Shown here: positions 61,349-64,000 of the stretch, piece after piece
How positions within the stretch are numbered: position 1 is the first letter of the stretch
Layout: every line of letters starts with the position of its first letter
NCBI GenBank assembly: GCA_963922455.1
Contig: CAWUIO010000014.1
Coordinates: forward strand, 21,371-85,370
DNA from: CAWUIO01 sp963922455
GTDB taxonomy: Bacteria > Bacteroidota > Bacteroidia > Cytophagales > Microscillaceae
Length of the DNA: 64,000 bases
Reading direction: 5' to 3'
Position numbers and translations under genes: made by a program
Notes under the pieces: generated by a model
Seen by the model: only the letters and a program-made list of their open reading frames with translations
Databases searched by the model: none
What the model was told of the DNA's origin: nothing

Positions 61349-62407
61349 ATGATTACATTCATCATTCGTCGCTTATTTTACGGGTTTCTGGTCATCGTTG
61401 GGGTAGTTACCGTAATATTCTTTCTCTTTTACCTGCTTCCCGGTGATCCGGTATCTAGTATTGTAGGCGACCGGGGCGACGAGCGCACACGTAAGATAAT
61501 TGAAAAGGAACTGGGTTTGGACAAACCCGTTATTATACGATATTTTTACTACGTAAATGATTTGTCTCCTTTAAGCATTCATACGGATATCCCGGCCAAT
61601 CAAAAAAAGTACAGTTATACCCGTCTTATCCCTTTTGGAAAATCTGTATTGGTTTTGAAGCGGCCCTACCTCAGAAGGTCGTATATGAGTAACCGCCGGG
61701 TAGATGAAATCCTACTGGAAGATATTGAAGGAACCTTGGTATTGGCCTTGGTTTCTATGTTTTTTGCGACGCTTATCGGGATTACTTTTGGGATAATTGC
61801 CGCCTTAAACCAAAATACCTGGATAGATTATAGCCTTGTAACACTCTCTGTATTAGGCATATCCACGCCTTCATTTGTTATGGCTATTTTAATTTCTATT
61901 ATTTTTGGGTACTACCTCTCAGATTACACAGGCCTAAAACGGACCGGCTCGCTTTGGGAACTGAGTCCCTATACCAGTCAGATGGAATTAAAGCTTGCCA
62001 ACCTAGTCTTACCTGCATTCACCTTGGCGCTCCGTCCTTTGGCTATCATAGTGCAATTGACCCGGAGCTCCATGCTGGATGTGATGTCACAAGACTACAT
62101 TCGTACCGCAAGGGCCAAAGGGCTTAAATTTTACCAAATCGTGGTAAAGCATGCCCTTAAAAATGCCCTGAACCCGGTAATTACCGCCGTATCTGGTTGG
62201 TTGGCTTCCTTAATGGCCGGGGCCTTCTTTATCGAGTATATTTTTACTTGGAAGGGTTTGGGCTATACCACCATACGGGCGGTTCAAGATTTGGACCTAC
62301 CGATTGTGATGGGTTCCACGATTGTGATTGCCTTTATTTTTGTAGTGGTCAATATCTTGGTGGATATTTTGTACGCTACTATTGATCCTCGAATCCGTCT
62401 GAGCTAA
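61349..62407 (+). CDS. ABC transporter permease, DppB/OppB type
   Basis: 352 aa with six membrane helices. N-terminal LLPGDPVSSIVGDRGDE and the inner-membrane loop LTRSSMLDVMSQDYIRTARAKGLKFYQIVVKHALKNALNPV carry the family hallmarks (contact with the ATPase). Residues about 75-115 form an unusual extra extracytoplasmic insert. No matching second permease, ATPase or binding protein is in the window, so its transporter partners must be elsewhere. Overlaps the next gene by one base. Confidence 0.9.
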   Translation: MITFIIRRLFYGFLVIVGVVTVIFFLFYLLPGDPVSSIVGDRGDERTRKIIEKELGLDKPVIIRYFYYVNDLSPLSIHTDIPANQKKYSYTRLIPFGKSVLVLKRPYLRRSYMSNRRVDEILLEDIEGTLVLALVSMFFATLIGITFGIIAALNQNTWIDYSLVTLSVLGISTPSFVMAILISIIFGYYLSDYTGLKRTGSLWELSPYTSQMELKLANLVLPAFTLALRPLAIIVQLTRSSMLDVMSQDYIRTARAKGLKFYQIVVKHALKNALNPVITAVSGWLASLMAGAFFIEYIFTWKGLGYTTIRAVQDLDLPIVMGSTIVIAFIFVVVNILVDILYATIDPRIRLS

Positions 62408-63735
62408 TGATTTATTGGTTGGCGGTACCAATGGGTGCCATTTTGTTTATTGCCCTCCTGTTTTTTTGGGGACAGTCTTATTTGTCGATTTTGAATGCCT
62501 ACGTAGCCCGGAAAGTAGCCTCGGCTTATTTTATAGCCGGTCGGAAGGAGGACTTAAAGACAGAGCATTTATTTTTTCCGGTCAACCTAGCCCGTTTTGA
62601 GATTGATCCCGATTCCCAGAGTGTGTTGAGTCATGTGGCTGGTTTGATGCCCCGCCGGGCTTTTTATCATCCTGGTTTTGGGAGTGCTTTATTGCCCTAT
62701 GGTCAAAGGGCAAGCAGTCGGATAATCTCCCCTCATTATCTCCCCAAAATGTCTGAAAGGGATGAAGATCTCAGGGCCCCAGCCGAAGATTTTGGTTTGC
62801 AAAGCCAAGCCATACAAGAGGCGGTAGCCCGGGGCTTTGACCAGAAAGGAGAATTTCCGAGGAAAAGAAGTCGGGCTGTGATAATACGGTATAAGGGAGT
62901 TATTATCCATGAGACCTATGCCCCAGGCTTTGGTCAAGAGACGCCACAACTGGGTTGGTCCCTGACCAAAAGTTGGCTTCACGCGCTGATAGGGATGCTG
63001 GTGGCCCAAGAGCAAATTCGTGTACACGAGCCCGTTCCTATTCAAGCCTGGCAAGAAGATGGGCGTCGGGAAATTACTTGGATGCATTTACTTCGGATGG
63101 TAAGCGGATTGCGATGGCAAGAAAATTATGTCATGGTATCGGGCGCTACGCGTATGCTATTTGAAACTGGAGATGTGGCTTCTTTTGCTCAATCGTGTCC
63201 CTTAAAACATCCTCCAGGTGAGCAATGGGTGTATAGTTCGGGTACCAGTAATATACTCAGTGGGCTTTTACGACAGCTTTTTGCCGATGATACCCGATAT
63301 TGGGACTTTCCTCGCTATGCCCTTTTTGAAAAATTGAACATGCACCAAGCCCTTATCGAGACCGATTGGTCGGGCAATTGGGTGGCTTCTTCTTTGGGTT
63401 ATGCCACGGCACCGGCTTGGTCTCGTTTTGGTCAACTGTATTTAGATGGAGGCCTCTGGCAGGGAGAACGGATATTGCCCGAATCTTGGGTAAAAGAAGC
63501 CGGCGAGGTGACCTCAGCCTCTGCGGGGGAGTATGGCGTTCATTTCTGGTTAAACCAAAGTAAAAAGCTCCCCGATGTCCCCCAAAATGTTTTGATGGCC
63601 CAGGGGTTTGAAGGACAAAGGATTTTTATCTTCCCGGATAAGGATTTGGTTATCACGCGCTTGGGCGTAAACCGAGAAGGAACTTTTGATTTTAACTCTT
63701 GGGTTAGCGGCATTTTACACGCACTAGACTTTTGA
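62407..63735 (+). CDS. Membrane-anchored beta-lactamase-family serine hydrolase
   Basis: 442 aa. N-terminal membrane anchor at about 3-22, then a class C beta-lactamase/esterase domain with SxxK at 185-188 (WSLTKSW), the Tyr motif YSSGTSN and WMHLLRMVSGLRW. The C-terminal KTG-type triad is not clear (VLMAQGFEGQRIFIFP at that place). Such enzymes cleave esters, amides or D-amino-acid peptides. Antibiotic resistance is not implied. ATG overlaps the permease stop (TAATG). Confidence 0.87.
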   Translation: MIYWLAVPMGAILFIALLFFWGQSYLSILNAYVARKVASAYFIAGRKEDLKTEHLFFPVNLARFEIDPDSQSVLSHVAGLMPRRAFYHPGFGSALLPYGQRASSRIISPHYLPKMSERDEDLRAPAEDFGLQSQAIQEAVARGFDQKGEFPRKRSRAVIIRYKGVIIHETYAPGFGQETPQLGWSLTKSWLHALIGMLVAQEQIRVHEPVPIQAWQEDGRREITWMHLLRMVSGLRWQENYVMVSGATRMLFETGDVASFAQSCPLKHPPGEQWVYSSGTSNILSGLLRQLFADDTRYWDFPRYALFEKLNMHQALIETDWSGNWVASSLGYATAPAWSRFGQLYLDGGLWQGERILPESWVKEAGEVTSASAGEYGVHFWLNQSKKLPDVPQNVLMAQGFEGQRIFIFPDKDLVITRLGVNREGTFDFNSWVSGILHALDF

Positions 63736-63742
63736 TATTTTT

Positions 63743-63850
63743 GGGGTTTGCCCGGGCTGAAAACGTGGTCATTTCTACCCAGCGCGGGCCGGGCTAGGCT
63801 GCCGAGCTGGCAAACTCGCCAAGCACAGCGACGGTCCCGGTTCGCTCCTT
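63743..63850 (+). repeat. Dispersed GC-rich hairpin repeat, copy 15 (shortened)
   Basis: GGGGTTTGCCCGGGCT starts 8 bases behind the hydrolase stop. AGCGCGGGCCGGGCT follows, then an altered second half (AAGCACAGCGACGGTCCCGG) without the usual loop or end. Confidence 0.6.
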
Positions 63851-63945
63851 TTAATGAAGAGGCGCCTATCTAAGACTGTCCGAAAAGCTAGAAAGCTTGG
63901 AATGAGGAGAGTGCTTTATTTTAAAAGTCTCAAAAGGAAAATTGA

Positions 63946-64000
63946 GGGGCTTGCCCGCGCTAAAAAATAGGGCTTTAAACGAGGACATGTCAGCCCGCGC
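63946..64000 (+). repeat. Dispersed GC-rich hairpin repeat, copy 16 (cut by the window edge)
   Basis: GGGGCTTGCCCGCGCT and, at the edge, AGCCCGCGC. The variable loop of about 30 bases is complete; the rest lies outside the window. Confidence 0.7.

Noticed and set aside
1..64000. CRISPR arrays, tRNA, rRNA and prophage
   Set aside because: The dispersed repeats are not regularly spaced short repeats, and no tRNA cloverleaf, rRNA segment or phage structural gene was seen by eye.

Overview
The window reads as chromosomal DNA of a Bacteroidota bacterium. Reasons: promoter -7 elements of the TAnnTTTG type sit before several genes (rplM, tsf, pyrB, dusB, the response regulator); ribosome binding sites are weak; the order rplM-rpsI-rpsB-tsf is kept; and several families typical of the phylum occur (BT_3928-like DoxX protein, DUF1599, DUF6263-like, S9B dipeptidyl peptidase, secreted OmpA proteins, FeoB-associated Cys-rich peptide). 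A mevalonate-type HMG-CoA reductase, phenylalanine hydroxylase and a large family of GC-rich intergenic repeats suggest a Saprospira-like lineage, but that placement is an inference from memory and not proven here. No rRNA, tRNA, CRISPR array, phage or complete insertion sequence was found.

Layout. 1-2.7 kb: the start of a secreted protein running off the left edge, a 170-bp palindromic MITE-like element, an acidic lipoprotein, then an ECF sigma factor followed by a membrane-anchored protein joining an anti-sigma-like N terminus to a trypsin-like protease. 2.7-3.8 kb: decayed small ORFs between two inverted repeat copies. 3.8-11.1 kb: Sel1-repeat protein, TetR regulator with a perfect palindromic operator in front of an alpha/beta hydrolase, J-domain membrane protein, an unlisted 53-aa FeoB-associated peptide, OmpA protein and a MazG-like pyrophosphohydrolase. 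11.6-17.1 kb: PhoB/PhoR-like two-component pair, RluA-type pseudouridine synthase, rplM-rpsI-rpsB and, behind its own terminator and promoter, tsf. 17.1-28.8 kb: exported proteins, thioredoxin, dipeptidyl peptidase, SPOR-like and YkoF-like proteins, EamA transporter, asparaginase, CPBP protease, TatD nuclease. 29.4-42.7 kb: phenylalanine hydroxylase, phosphatidylserine decarboxylase, metG, hydrolase, pullulanase-like GH13 enzyme, nucleoside deaminase, glutamate dehydrogenase, cdsA, DUF2007, a second CPBP protease, dusB. 43.0-44.6 kb: an AAA ATPase fused to a DUF4435/TOPRIM-like domain, resembling a merged PARIS anti-phage system, interrupted by a one-base frameshift in a run of eight C. 44.8-64 kb: bestrophin, unknown proteins, a double lytic-transglycosylase/LysM protein, grpE-dnaJ behind a sigma-54-like promoter, pyrB, TerB-like, GNAT, HMG-CoA reductase, M61 peptidase, cdaA-folP, DUF1599-DoxX, an oligopeptide-type ABC permease and a beta-lactamase-like serine hydrolase.

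The most striking non-gene signal is a dispersed family of at least 16 intergenic repeats (about 125-155 bp each). They have a conserved GGGGCT end, a GC stem whose two arms change together between copies, a variable 30-50 base loop, a second conserved hairpin with loop GGGCTCAAACAG, and often an adjoining GA/CT tract. Most copies stand just behind a gene with the GGGGCT end nearest the stop codon. Six neighbouring pairs point outwards and bracket a segment; one of these holds the PARIS-like gene. This family and the phase-variable-looking defence gene are the best candidates for new biology in the window.
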